From Styela clava (taxonomy: Eukaryota; Chordata; Ascidiacea; Stolidobranchia; Styelidae), in NCBI RefSeq assembly GCF_964204865.1, contig NC_135261.1, positions 1,054,001-1,118,000 of the forward strand: 64,000 nt of DNA. Direction: 5' to 3'. The notes below the pieces were generated by a model. The model did not search any database and had not been told where the DNA came from. It saw nothing but the letters and a program-made list of their open reading frames with translations. Positions within the stretch are counted from its first letter, which is position 1. Every line of letters starts with the position of its first letter. A program made the translations under genes and the position numbers. Below are positions 12,640 to 25,011 of the stretch, piece after piece.

Positions 12640-15596
12640 ATGAATTAACAACAACTGGTTTTCTATTTTCACCGACGTTTGTAAATTTAATATCCAGTAT
12701 GTAGGATAACACCATTGCGACACAGCGTTATTTGACAAGGCTCCTTCAGTCGAGGTTCGTCTACTTCCATTACAGCGGCAAGTCGGTCCGCGTCGAAGCA
12801 ATTATTTTCCCGACCACAAGATATATGTATTAAGCAATATATTGATTCACTTATATAACTACAATTCATATTGTTCCACCATGCTTCCCTGCGCGAGAAA
12901 TCGAAAGACAACTTAACGCCATTTTGTATCCGGGAACTCACACTAAACAGGCTTATCCATATGCGATAGGTGTCAATGATAGTCACTGTTTACTTAGTAT
13001 AGCTAAGCTATGGTTATTATATAATGCCATACTTGATTATAATTCTGATTTATTTCAGATAATTGTAAAAGAAAGTTGTGAATCGATAAATATAAAGATC
13101 ACATTTTAGTTGAATCACACTGTTAAAAATACAATCAAATCACTGGCATTTACAAGTAAAAGTGACTAAGAATGAGAAATCAATTTACTTCAATATATAA
13201 ATTATTTTGATTCAAACTAATCGGGAATAATTTTACAGCTTTCACGGAAAATTTATTTCAAAAATCAAAACTGAAATACTGGAGCTACACATAAACGGCA
13301 ACTCTAATATAAAGTGGTTTATGCTCTCATCTCTAACAAACACTTGTAATATTGCCTGGGATTAGCTATAGTTATTTATTATAGTGACAAATGTTTGAAA
13401 TATCAATCAACAATCTTTTATATAAGCTATGCAAATGCTACAAAAAGCTTATTATTTGTATACGGACAAAAACAACATTAGTAAGGTAGCGAGCCTGGAT
13501 AATATAGGATTCTATATTTGATTATAATTCTTATACTAGAATGTGGGTAGGACGAGAAATACATAAAAACATAAGGACATTAGTTATGTGACGAAAAATC
13601 GTATAAGTTTTGTTAAATAATGTTCATGTATATTATACATAATACAGAGTTGATATTTGGCAATCAAATAACCAGCAAACATCACCTGATTTGCAGAATC
13701 ACACAAGAACATTGAACCCTGATGAGTGAAATCGGCGTTCATTGAGTTACGAAGTCAGCGTTGACTGAGTTTAATAATAAATAGGATAGGAAATGTTAAT
13801 GAATTTTTCCAAAAAGTTCATTTTCCCACATATCAGTGTCAGCTTGTTAGGAGTAAAGGTATTAGAACGCCACTTAAAAAATTCTGGTTAATTTCAAATA
13901 TTTTTGAAGAAAATTTACGAACCGTTAGACATACAGTTAAATTTATAATGTGAAAGCTACAATAAAAATAACTGGTATTTAAATGTAGTTGTGAATAAAG
14001 ATAAGGAATCATTCAAAATAAAATTCAAAAATAATACATTCAGTGAAATTGAAATAACTCTTTACAACTTTTCCTGCATTCTATATTCTACACACTTCTA
14101 AAGATATAAAATAACAATATGTAATGGTTAATATGTTGAAAATGACAAAAATATTGTTGAGCAAAATAATTTTAAAAATAAATCAACAAAACAACATGAT
14201 AATTAGGCTTCAAGTAAATAGAAACAAATTCAAGTTCGTTTTGGAAATAATTGCTTTTGTCAAATGTCAAAACAATTGAAATGTCAGTTAAACTCTAATT
14301 CAGCGGATGAAAATTTATCGAAAATAACGGAATAAGATAAAATACAATAAAATGAAAATAATTGGAAATATATAATGTACAATTTTCACAAAATAAAGTT
14401 AACTTCATTGAGTAATTTTTCGATATTGATTCATATTCGTAAATAAACCTTGGCCATGACTCGCCCGGGTTAGTGGCATTCACCAGTTAGTTATTCTGAG
14501 AGGTACAATGTGAAAATGCAAGATAATGTTACTATATTTTTAACAGCTTTTGACAAATTGCCCGTAAACAAGCATTGCCCATATATAAATAGCATTCTAC
14601 AATCAGGCATCATGTATGGTAACTTTGCCCAGTTAATGCTTGTCAAATTAAAAACAGAAAAATTAAATCAGTTCACAAGTTAGTTATTCTGAGAAGTACA
14701 ACGCTGCAATGCGTGACAATTTTACAGTATTTTTGATAATTCACATTTCCCATAAAAGCATACTACAATCCCGCAACATATATGGCCCACATTGTCAAGT
14801 TCAGTTGTTAAATGTAAAAGACAAAACAAAAGCAAATCACTCCAATTATGATATGTTAACCGCATGAGATACAATTTGATGGAAATGAAATGAAAAACTC
14901 GGTTAGAAATTATAAAAATGTGAACAGATAGTTATTTTAAGTAAAATTACAAACAAAATCATGCTATGGTAGTTTTCCTGAACCAAGATGGTTCCTATTT
15001 TCATAATTGGCACCACCATAATTCTATCATATTTAGTGGCTCTTGGCTTAGTTCTGTATGAGTGCGCGTAGTGCATCACCATAATTGCATATAGTTTCAG
15101 TAGCTTCTGGCACTTTAGTGATGGCCTGTAACTTTGACCAGAAATAAGTGTTCGTAATATTGCAAAAAGTGAGTTTTAAAAATATTAGGTGAATTAACCA
15201 AAATTTACAAGTAATTAAGTTGTTAAGTTAGAAATACAAGTAATTAACTCATGCCTGGTCATGTATGATCTATAAATGATAATATTTTGAAATAATACTT
15301 TATCTATAAACCATGCTTGATCAGTTGTTCATAAAAGATGCGACTGAAATAATAAAGTTAAAATTATCGAGAATGGATATGACCAGGTTGTGCAAGTAAA
15401 ACTGCTGATTTTTTTAACAATTTTGAATAACACAGAATTGATTGAATGTAAATAAAAAGTTTAAATATTTGAAAAATATTCGTTTTCTAAGATAATTTTA
15501 GTAACTTGAGCGTGATATAACTGGTCTACTCAAATAAAACTGCTAAATCTTTTTACACTATCAAATTACAAAAAATGTAATTTAAGGATTCCAATA
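12640..15596. other. Non-coding part of duplication unit A
   Basis: Very AT-rich, with no open frame of note. Long blocks match 24110-27640 in unit B, but MITEs present in B at 24650-25011 and 27372-27579 are missing here. The paralogous empty sites are at about 13105 (TTTTAGTTGAATCACAC) and about 15527. Confidence 0.7.
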
Positions 15597-15597
15597 T

Positions 15598-15603
15598 TTT
15601 ATT
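15598..15603 (-). promoter_or_regulatory. Polyadenylation signal AATAAA of TPR gene A
   Basis: TTTATT on the plus strand reads AATAAA on the minus strand, downstream of TPR gene A. The same signal lies at the matching place after gene B (27641-27646). Confidence 0.55.
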
Positions 15604-18174
15604 CATTGTTTGAGATAATTTCAGTAAATTACGATTTGCCGTGAATATGCGTGCAGATAATCAGGTTAATTGTGCCCGAGTCCTCTTGAGCTGAGTTTTT
15701 GACGATTCAATGCGTTTCTGTTTCTCAGTTTCCCATACGCATCAATGGCTTTAATATAATAGGATTCTGCTTTTTTATATTTCTGCAGATTATAATACCC
15801 TACACCGATATTATGCAGCAATATACCGTAGATTCGATATTTTGAAGCGTTTGTCCCGAACTATTTCTCCAAAACCTCCAGTCCATTCTTTCTGATTTTT
15901 ATACTTTTCTCATATTCACCTGCCAGTGAATAGTTATATCCAATGTAATCCAAGCACGAAGCTTCTTGTATTGCTTTATTCACTGGATCAGCGTTTTCTA
16001 TTGCGCGAATATCATACAGCATTTCTGTCATGTATTCTATGCCGTAATCCACTCCTATAATTTTAGATCGACCACCGGCTTCTATCAATGGCCTTGTAGC
16101 ATCATCTATCTTACTGCTACAAAATCCAATCCCATTTATTACATCATCGGGTGTTCTTGTGCGAGCCTTGTAGATATCACTTGCTATTCGAAGCAATATT
16201 ATAGCGCGAATGTAAGCGGAATTCGAAATTAAGTCAATCGCAAGGTCTTTGACGTCATCGGCACTGGTCACTGATGACGCCATCAAAATATTTCGTAAGT
16301 TGGCGATAGATTTTTCCGCTTTCTTCTCTCTGCCAAGATGTATAAAACACTCGACCATCATAAGTATGGTATCCAAATCCTGATGGTTTTGCAGGGTTGC
16401 CAGTTCTTCGAAGATCGGGACTGCTTCTTCATATTTGGACTCGTCGAATAACTTGGAATATTTTTCTGGAAATAAAATATATCATGAATAAAACCTACAA
16501 AAAATAGTCAGTGCGTTTAAAGTCTCAACCAGGGATCTCACAATGTATAGCAGAGCGGAATAACTTCTGAAAATAGTGACTGTAGAAGGTGGGGGACGGA
16601 GGAAATGAGAGGAGCCGGCAAAAGTTGACGGCTGAGAGCGACCGTATTGTACGAGGATCAGCACACACACATTAAATTCAAATTCAGAATTTACTCTCTT
16701 TTATTTTGCGTTTCCTTTTTTTTATTTTATTGTTTTGCATTTTTAGTTCATTTTCTTTTATTTTGTTTTAACTGTTACGCGGTATCGTCTTCTCACCCAA
16801 TTTCGCTAACAACTGAAACTGAGTGAGACTCATTGAACGTAATCGCCGGAAATAAACAGACCAATAGAAGGACAGGTAGTTTGCTGGGCGTCTGGCAGGG
16901 CAGCTACCACGACCTTTAGTTTCAATTTTGCCCGCGAAAACATTTGATTCAGAAAAACGCAAATGTTATTTCGAAGAAAAAAATCGTTATAGAGAATTGT
17001 GTAATATATGTACAGCCTGGTTGTCGAATTCAAAGAATGTGAAGTTGGAAGTAAAGATATTCAACGCAGAGGGTTCGAGAGATCCGGTTTCTCCAAAAAC
17101 CTTGTTGCAGAAAAAAACTTTTACTTACTTCGAAGCATGGAAATCTTTGGAGCATTAATTCCACTCTGTGCGGTCGTATATCTTGGACCGGCTGCTGTTT
17201 GTTTTGGTTGTTGATTGAGCTCCTGAGTTCGAGGTGGCGTTTTGTTAAGTTGATTTGGTTTTCTATCTGTCTTAGTTTGAAGATCCTGCACTCTGAGATC
17301 GTCTGTGGAAATATTCACATACTCAGTGAAATGAACATTGATGGTCTATAACAGACAGTCCAATATTACAAGTGGGAATTCTCGTATGCTTGCCAACTTT
17401 TTTAATTTGTTTGTGAAGATTTTGGTTTTTCCGTCGAACAAACAGATGTAAATTGTAGCTTTTCATCGAGATAAAACCATATACTAACTATCGAATATCA
17501 TTTTCAAGAGTTACCACACCACTACGAACAATGCCATGTACAAGCAGCCACTAATACATGAGACTGTTGAGAGGCAATAATTTTTCTTCGCATATTGCAA
17601 TGATGTCGTAGCAAGAGTGAAGATAACTGACACAAATATATTTCTGTATCGTTTGGAATACTCTTGAATTACTTGTAGACGTTTTCGAATTGCAATTAAA
17701 ACAAACCTGTTTGCATTGGGGTTGCGAATGAATCAGTCTGAATATTCATGGATTCGACGCCTTTTGATATTCTTGCGGGTTGAGCAGGGCTGTATGATGT
17801 TGCATCTGTGAAGAAATGAAAATTTGATGATAAATTTACCAGGCATAACAACCTTTTATATTAGATTTTGTGACTGGCAGTGGATTTTTATTGAAAATAC
17901 CCCAAAGTTAGCATGTCTGTATTGTCTAAACTCGATGTGCCGGATACCATCCAGGTCATTTTGATCTAGCAGATGTCGCATTTCCTAATATTTACAATAT
18001 CGTAACGGTCGGATTTTAAAGTTTTCATGTGGTGACAGAAATTTAATTCATTTCAATTTGCAAAATGGTGGACTTAAGATTACAGAAAACCCCAGTTGCA
18101 CGTTGGCTCAGCGTTAAAGCGTCAGCCTCGACTAGGTTGGTATTGCACGATCTCATATCGGGTTAAAACCAGAT

Positions 18175-18284
18175 GCTCCCAAAGTATTCGTACCAAGATG
18201 ACGCACAACCTGAACATAGTATGTGTACCGGGTAAGGGTTGTTCAGGTTGTGTGTCATCTTGGAACGAATACTTCCGGAGCACC
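18175..18284. mobile_element. Short palindromic MITE in intron 1 region of TPR gene A
   Basis: GCTCCCAAAGTATTCGTACC at the left and GGAACGAATACTTCCGGAGC at the right form an inverted pair. Inner arms ACGCACAACCTGAACA and GTTCAGGTTGTGTGTC also pair, giving a near-perfect hairpin of 110 bp. A relative lies at about 31690-31800. Confidence 0.75.
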
Positions 18285-18542
18285 TAAAATCATATGCTCG
18301 AACCTCAACCAGGTGAAATGATATATATGGTATATTTAACTTGGGATAAAACTTCATTTGACTCCTCTCTTAATCATCGATGCATAATAAATCCTAAATA
18401 TTTACCTGGTTGCTGAACCATAATTCGACCAATTTTCCCGGCACCAACTTCAGTCTTTGATCTATAAAGTGGAAATATGACAAATTTTGAAATCGAGTAA
18501 ACGGGCTAAGTGACAGCCTATAAAACAAAAGAACAAAGTAAA

Positions 18543-18785
18543 ACAAGAGAGCTATGCTCAAATATATGGACACGTAGCGACACCCAATCGCAATAATTTT
18601 GATGACGTCATAGCGGGGAAAAAAGCCTTCTGGAGAAAAATTTTATCTTTAACCACTGAAAATTTCAAAGCAATTGGTCCAGTATTTGAAGAGAAAGGCG
18701 ATTTTTTGAAAATGATGGAGAGACAAATAATAACAATAACAACATAATATTGAAACGATCGTTATGTCCACTAAACGTGTCCAAT
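18543..18785. repeat. Dispersed repeat, copy in intron 1 of TPR gene A (partner at 50401)
   Basis: It runs from ACAAGAGAGCTATGCTCAAA to ATGTCCACTAAACGTGTCCA, ending a few bases from the exon 1 splice donor. The copy at 50401-50589 shares both ends and AATTTCAAAGCAATTGGTCC in the middle, with internal indels. It is a probable non-autonomous transposon of unassigned class. Confidence 0.8.
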
Positions 18786-18899
18786 AAAACTTACCCGACA
18801 TTATCCCCTTGCACGTTGATAGGCGCCCCTGCAAAGTAGAGATTAATAACTGGTTGTTGTGGTTTACCGCCTTCCGCCATTATGTTTTCCTTTCTCTGA

Positions 18900-20083
18900 T
18901 CAATCGTCAAACGTTTTATTATTTATCATCAAATTGAAAGAGAAAACAGCACTTTTTTGTTACATTTAGGATATTTTTTAGAAATTATTTCTGTAGTGCA
19001 AAAACTGATTTTCTGAAAAAACATAAAAAGTAAAAATTTACTTAACTAAAGTAAAATTCAAAATGTTGCCTAGAGCGGCTACCCCAAGTCACGACCCTAC
19101 TTGAACTACTTAGGATACATGTCTCATCTGAAATCCTGCCAGCTTTTGTTCTGATATTTTTATTATTCTATTGAATAAACTGATATTATAAATCAAAAAA
19201 ATTATCGAACATTTTAACTGAGGCATTCCTTTACGTTAGATTCGCGAACATTCACCAAGTCTCATTGTATATATATCCCAGAATATATTCATACATTTTT
19301 CAAATCTGCCCTGTAATTGCGACGGCAAATAATTTGCTCGAAAAAATTGCTTCCTATTCCAATAAATTACTATGCTCCATCTCCTATCGCATACTTAGTG
19401 TTCGGTTGATAATGGATATAAAATTTCTATAAATTTCTATAAATAAAAAAATACCTATATCTCAACAAAAACACTTGAAAAATAATCTCCCGATGCGCGA
19501 ACAGCGGCTGATGTCAACGATGGTATCTCGTACTAAATGCCTTTCTGCTGTTTTGAAATCGGCAACTTAGTTTACTTATTAACTCTATATTCCGATCTGA
19601 CGATTTTGAATGCCCAACTTCGCCACGACTATCCTTGAGTGGCCGCAACAGGTTAACATACCAACCGTCTGTGGGGTCGAACGGGACGAATCCCGTAAAA
19701 TTTGGAACAATAAGATCAAATTTCACTTTTATTCAGAGCAGACTTTTGTTAAATCACAATACCCGATACCCGACAATACCTTCCTAAACTATAATGTAAC
19801 AAAGGTTCGTTATTCCCCAGAAACTCGTTTTCTCTCTTAGTCTACAGAAGGACAATGCGCGACTAAGCTATTTACGGTGTGTTGAGTTGAATTATAAACG
19901 AAACATGTTTACCCCAAAGTAGGCGATCCTGGTCCCATATTAAATACGAGGTAAACATACTTTACCAACCTAGATCAGTCTCAGAATGTTCTTCAATAGC
20001 TATTGTCTGTTTTATCTTAAGATGTTAATATATCTCTAACAAGTCAGGCGACTTGGGTTGGGAATACTGATGGGCATATTCCA
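18900..20083. other. Spacer upstream of TPR gene A
   Basis: This region should include the TPR gene A promoter. I see no convincing coding exon; the open frames near 19514-19840 overlap on both strands and lack support. Confidence 0.4.
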
Positions 20084-20091
20084 GGGGTGGG

Positions 20092-21572
20092 CAAATTACG
20101 GTCCGCGGGCCGGATCCGGCCTACTTTAGTGTTTTATCCGGCCCACTTGAATTAGGCTATAGTTTTTATGCATAAAAATTATCGTTGAAGAGATCGGAAA
20201 AACAACAAATCGTCCGCAATTGTAAATATTGTAATTCCACACGTACTATCAGCCCTGAATATAAACATAAAACCATCTGAATAATTTATGTACAATAATT
20301 CAAAACGCCAGCTCCTGACATATCAGCATTTTGGTCTGCATTTTGCTACGCGCGTGTTCGTGGATATCTCAGTACATTTTGTTTACTTTTGTCTGGTACA
20401 GGGGAGGAGGGGGATTGAGTTGAAATCGCTGATAGTTACTTCAGCATGTCATGGGTATTTAAGACGTGAACATCAGTAATATATCGGTAAACTATATTAC
20501 AGGGAATTATCCCTGTATTATGAGGACGTCGAAAAAAGTATTTCCTTGGAACTGTGCGTGAAGTGTGCAAAACTCCTTATTGTGTGGTCATCTGAAACGA
20601 GAGACTAAATACAAACTAAAAATTTAATCCGTAAATCCAATTAGCGACTCAAAATGAGGAAGTGATTATTGTAAGAAAGGAACGGAGTCATAAGATATAA
20701 ATATATATCACAAAACATAATGCAGAACTTCATAAATTTTGTTTTCAAAACTCTATTTTTGACCTGGTAAATCCCAAAAATTTCGGTATTTTTCATCAAA
20801 TCGGATACTATAGCAAATCCCAGCGGTTCCCAAATATGTGTTTGTGCTGCGCCATATCGCCGCATTATTTCAAAGTTGCAATGCTTTTACTTTATCGTAA
20901 TGAATTGTACTCGTGGGATTTTATGACCGACCTTGGAATTTTGCAAATGGTGATTTCTTAAAAAAAATAATCTCAAGTGGCTCAAATTAATCAAATGACC
21001 AAGATCGCACCTTTTCTTAATATATAATTAAATTAATTATATTATATCTTAAATTGATATGGCAAGACATTTTTAATTCTCGTAATAGTCTTGAACTGAA
21101 TATTTTGCGCAACAGAAAAACCATCAACGGTGAAAAAGTCGGCAATTTCAACAAATGGGTAATCACGACGACAAAATAAAATCAATCAAATAATACTTAC
21201 CTTCTAAATCCCAAGTTACAGTAATTTTGTTCGTAAACGATAGGAATGCGCATCATTTATTCTCTTTGATTTGAATAATCTATTTATCAAATACGGTCAT
21301 CATGACCGCAATTGTTACATTGTACTATCTTTATTTTTAACGTTATCCTAGCCCATTAGCCCAGCTGTTAAGCTTTTTTTTCTATCAACTTTCTTTGCGC
21401 TGCTGCCATAATTTGCCAGCCCCTGTAATAACGGCCCATTGATCATTGTGTCTAGGACTCTAGGTATTTGCAAATAACCGTTTCTGATCATACTGAATTT
21501 TGATCATCCGGCCCAGTAACCAAGTCTGTTATCCGCATCCGGCCCACTCAGGAAAGTAATTGCCCACCCCTG
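20092..21572. mobile_element. Non-autonomous hAT element, 1.5 kb
   Basis: The ends are CAGGGGTGGGCAAATTACGG and ATTGCCCACCCCTG, forming a clear inverted pair. The flanks are GCATATTC and GCATATCC (20084-20091; 21573-21580), one mismatch. Next to the ends are GGTCCGCGGGCCGGATCCGG and GCATCCGGCCCACTC, also partly inverted. There is no transposase. The TSD has a central TA. Confidence 0.92.
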
Positions 21573-21634
21573 GCATATCCGTATGGCAAATAAGGTCACT
21601 GGAAAACACGCCGGACGAAGATCATGTCATAGGC

Positions 21635-22558
21635 CAGGGGCGGGAAACCTTTTTCGGCTCGCGTGCCAAAATCGGCTAAATTTGACGAAAAAAAATTTCC
21701 GCGTGCCGACCAAAATTAAAAACAATTCGTTGCTACTTTTAAACAAAAATACACAATAATAAACCTTTCAAACATGTACAGACTTCACTATTCAGGAAAA
21801 TATCCGACAAATAGACTCGATATATAAGCTTTTCTTGTTTTATATCAGTGAGACTTCTGCTGTTGAATTACCGCTGATAGCGATTTTATATTGGGTTTAT
21901 ATTTTGTAACTTTCAAAGAAATGCATGAACTGCTGGTTTCATCTTTCAGGCTACTCATGTTACGAGACTTCAAAGTTCATAACTGAAGTCAGAGATATAC
22001 AAGCATATGTAAATGAAAACATGGAGAGTAATGCAATTGCAAAGTTTTTAGGGCACGATGAATTTTCCGGAATGACATCCCAATCACGCAATACTTCGTT
22101 TTCTGCACTCTGCACTCTCTTGTATTCATTTTCCTAATCGCTTATATTACTTTCGAAATCAATTTATAACAGTGAGTTAGCAAGTAACTCGAACATACAT
22201 GAGCTGTTGAACTTCATAAATGAGGCAGAAATGAAGAAAAATGGTGACGCAGACGAACTATATTATGTAAGAATGTAGTCAAATGAATGCTGCGCTCTTC
22301 TAGACAAAATTTCTCGAGAGCTCACTCATTTGTTGCGTCATAATATATTTGTTTGTAGCTATATGTCATGAAGGACAAAAAGGGTTAAAAAAACGGATTG
22401 TTAACAAACGATAATGAATAAACGAACACCGAGTTTCATCAGATAATTGTTGAAACTTTTTATCTGAAGGAGAATGATCTCGTTTTTGATGATCTCGTGC
22501 AGAATAAATGAGCTCGTGTGCCAAGTTTGGCACGCGTGCCAGGGGTTGCCCACCCCTG
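21635..22558. mobile_element. Non-autonomous hAT element, 0.9 kb
   Basis: The left end is CAGGGGCGGGAAACC and the right end is GGTTGCCCACCCCTG. Inside them, TCGGCTCGCGTGCCAAAATC and AAGTTTGGCACGCGTGCCAG form a second inverted pair. The flanks TCATAGGC and CCCTAGGC agree at 6 of 8 positions. Two open frames inside are short and unrecognised. It begins only about 60 bp after the preceding hAT element. Confidence 0.85.
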
Positions 22559-22566
22559 CCCTAGGC

Positions 22567-23889
22567 CATTCCATTCGTGAGCCCGAAGAAGAACGAAAAT
22601 TAGCCGTGTCAAAAATCCGAGTTAATGTTTAATTTTACTGTATAATTTGAAACATTTCTCTGGGCGCCTAGTTGTTCTTTTTTCTGTGCTTGTTAAGATA
22701 CACCACAATTCATAACTACTGTAATGTTTATTTAAGTCCATTTCCCTAGAGCAAAAAATAACTAATTCCACTCAATGATAATATCATGAAAGCCCATTTC
22801 CTATGTTCCTGGAATTTAGAATGTATTCGAAATTCAGATTATAAAATATTTTTTACAGTGTACCGGATCACAAGGATCTGTGGCGTCGAATAAAGTAGAA
22901 AACGAGAATATCGGTCGGAGAACGAAGACTTATCGATCGGAGGTTAGGGGATCCCCCAAAACGACGCTCTTACTCCATAGTGACACCGTGTGTCCCATCA
23001 CTAATTAATTATTAACTCGCTAATTATACGACATAATTCATCGAAAATCAATAGACCTCTGATCCGAGCTATGATGAATGCACATGCAAAATTTGGAGCA
23101 GATTCGACCTCGCTTACGTGAGATATCACGTGCATCTAACAGACAAATAGACAAATACCTATCAACATACTTACCGATCTTAAGATCGATAAGTAATGAG
23201 CAGTGATACGTTGAGAGGCCCCATATGCTATGCTGCTTGTGAGCCGCATCTATAACAATGACGTAATTCGTATTATTCTGGTGCCATTGTCATTAGGCAG
23301 AAACCTTCGTGGAATTATCATTATCGGTTCATGCTATCAAATTAGCCACCAGTGCTTCCATTTTGAGTTTTAATTCTGAAAAATATGTGCCATTGTCCAT
23401 TTCATATACATTAAATGCGATGGGTAATATTGGTGACATGTTTTACTGTTTGTGACAAACGTGTGTTTCGTTTCGTTTCGATTTTTTTTTTTTCAAAATA
23501 TTACGGGGATTTATCCATATCTTATCCTTATTTAGGCGGTTCCGCCCTCACGTTAGCGATCTTGTGGTCCAGCGAAGTATTGAACGCTGCGGTACCGGTA
23601 CGCTGCTGTAAGAGATTGCGTAACTATGTTACGCCTTGTCGATATATTTAAGCATCGCTCTCTTGTTTTGTTTGGTAAGATGCTGACCACAAACGACGCC
23701 ATTTTGTTTCAGATGCGCATCAGGGTCTTACGCGGAAAGAAAGACTTGCATAAAATATAATTTCGCGCGAATAGACGTGGAGGATTTTACCCTGTATGCA
23801 ACAGTGTAGCATCCCTTATACATAGAATACCGGTACAATATCGGGCATTACAAATACAATATACCCCATATACAAAACCAAACTAGTAT
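22567..23889. other. Repeat-rich spacer before duplication unit B
   Basis: About 22980-23205 resembles the end of a dispersed element: a long tract with ATCTAACAGACAAATAGACA, then a palindromic CCGATCTTAAGATCGATAAG near 23177. It cannot be classified from this copy. No gene is seen; the open frame at 23415 has no support. Confidence 0.4.
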
Positions 23890-24649
23890 TTTAAAATGAG
23901 GTTTGAAATATCTCATGCCAGTGTTCCGGGAGGTGGCGATATAGAGCAAAAAATGGATGGATCTCAGATGTGTGATACAGATATTTCTTGGATGATCCCA
24001 AGTCGTTGTCGTTCTTGGATGATCCCAAACTCAGTGCTCATCACGACTACATAGCATGAGTAAAGTATGAAAACGGTAACATATATCGATGAACAAACTA
24101 CAATTGTTTTCTTGTTCACCGACGTTTGTCAATTTTAATATATATTTGGTGCGTTAAAATCCATAGCAACATAGCGTTGTTTGACACGTTTTGTTCAGTC
24201 TAGGTGCGTTTTTTATTCTTTTTACCTACAGCCTTTATTACCAGCGGTAAGTCAATCCACGCCATTTTGTTTTAACCCCAACCAGTCTCAAAGTTATTTG
24301 TCCCCTGCTGACCGAGCGTTGTAAATATTAAGCATTATATTATCGATATCGATACGCGATATTGTCAACTTCAACATTTCTTCCTTGCGCGATGATTCAA
24401 AAGACAATCAACGCCATTTTGTATTTAGGAACTTATACTCTCCTACTAAACGGGCTTGTGCTATAGAATCTACAGATAATACGTATCTGATACGTAAGCG
24501 ATATGTATCAATGAGACTCACTGTTCACTTAGTACAGCTAATCCCTGGATATTATATAATGCCATACTTGATTATAATTTATTCGTTCCAGATAATTGCA
24601 AAAGAAAGTTCTAAATCGATATATATATATAAAACATCACGCTTCAGTT

Positions 24650-25011
24650 CAGGGGTGTGCAACGTTTTTTGTTGGTGGGTCATATAGCAACCTTCAGACA
24701 TAGCTGAGACACAAAAATTAGTTTGACCATATACACAACGAATTGAAATTTCGTAACGAATTAAACGATAAAACGGATGAAGAAATTAAAATGACAGTAA
24801 TAAATGCACCGGGCGAAACGGCGATAGATTTAACGCAGCGACATGAACAATAAAACAATATGTATTTTTACTAATGTGAACTCTCTCTTCAACATGAATT
24901 GTTTGGGTATCATTTAATATTTGATGGGGGAATCTGAGTGCTTACAAGGGCCACACTAAATGGCTTGACGGGCCGGCTTTTGACCCACGAGCCGCCTGTT
25001 GCACACCCCTG
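24650..25011. mobile_element. hAT MITE inserted after the segmental duplication
   Basis: The ends are CAGGGGTGTGCAACG and GTTGCACACCCCTG. The flanks CTTCAGTT and CTTTAGTT (24642-24649; 25012-25019) differ at one base. The paralogous site in unit A (about 13104, TTTTAGTTGAATC) has a single uninterrupted copy of the target. It is the same family as 8905-9234. Confidence 0.95.

Larger units (their letters stand above)
11706..18880. repeat. Tandem segmental duplication, unit A
   Basis: Unit A matches unit B (23890-30912) in order and orientation. The first clear shared block is GGTGGCGATATAGAG with GGATGGATCTCAGATG (11750-11815; 23932-23970). It is followed by ACCGACGTTTGT (12670; 24118), the block around 12900-13150 (24390-25060), blocks across 13600-14700 (25850-26900), 15300-15640 (27140-27690) and the TPR gene. 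The offset is 12.0-12.2 kb throughout. Non-coding similarity is patchy with indels and the exons are best preserved, so the duplication is not very recent. The hAT MITE at 11842 and the MITE at 12428 sit in this unit. Confidence 0.85.
15861..18880 (-). pseudogene. TPR protein gene, copy A (truncated by nonsense and frameshift)
   Basis: Five spliced minus-strand exons can be followed with good GT/AG sites and matching phases: 18880-18795 (ATG), 18461-18406, 17805-17707, 17302-17129 and 16465-15861. They give 339 aa ending at TAG. In copy B the same codon is CAG (Gln), so one C-to-T change cut the protein within a TPR. Homology continues beyond the stop to about 15690, where a deletion of about 20 bp also shifts the frame. 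Conserved parts are the start MAEGG, a short INLY/INVQ segment, a Pro/Gln/Asn-rich linker (HPPPRTQ-like) and helical TPR-like repeats (LFDESKYEEAVPIFEEL). The third exon (99 nt) has no partner in copy B. A shortened protein could still be made. Function unknown; TPR domains usually bind other proteins. Confidence 0.8.

Noticed and set aside
18090-18170. tRNA-like sequence (TTGGCTCAGCGTTAAAGC with a later GGTTAAAACC)
   Set aside because: The boxes are weak and no cloverleaf arms pair. At most it is an eroded tRNA-SINE head, not a tRNA gene.
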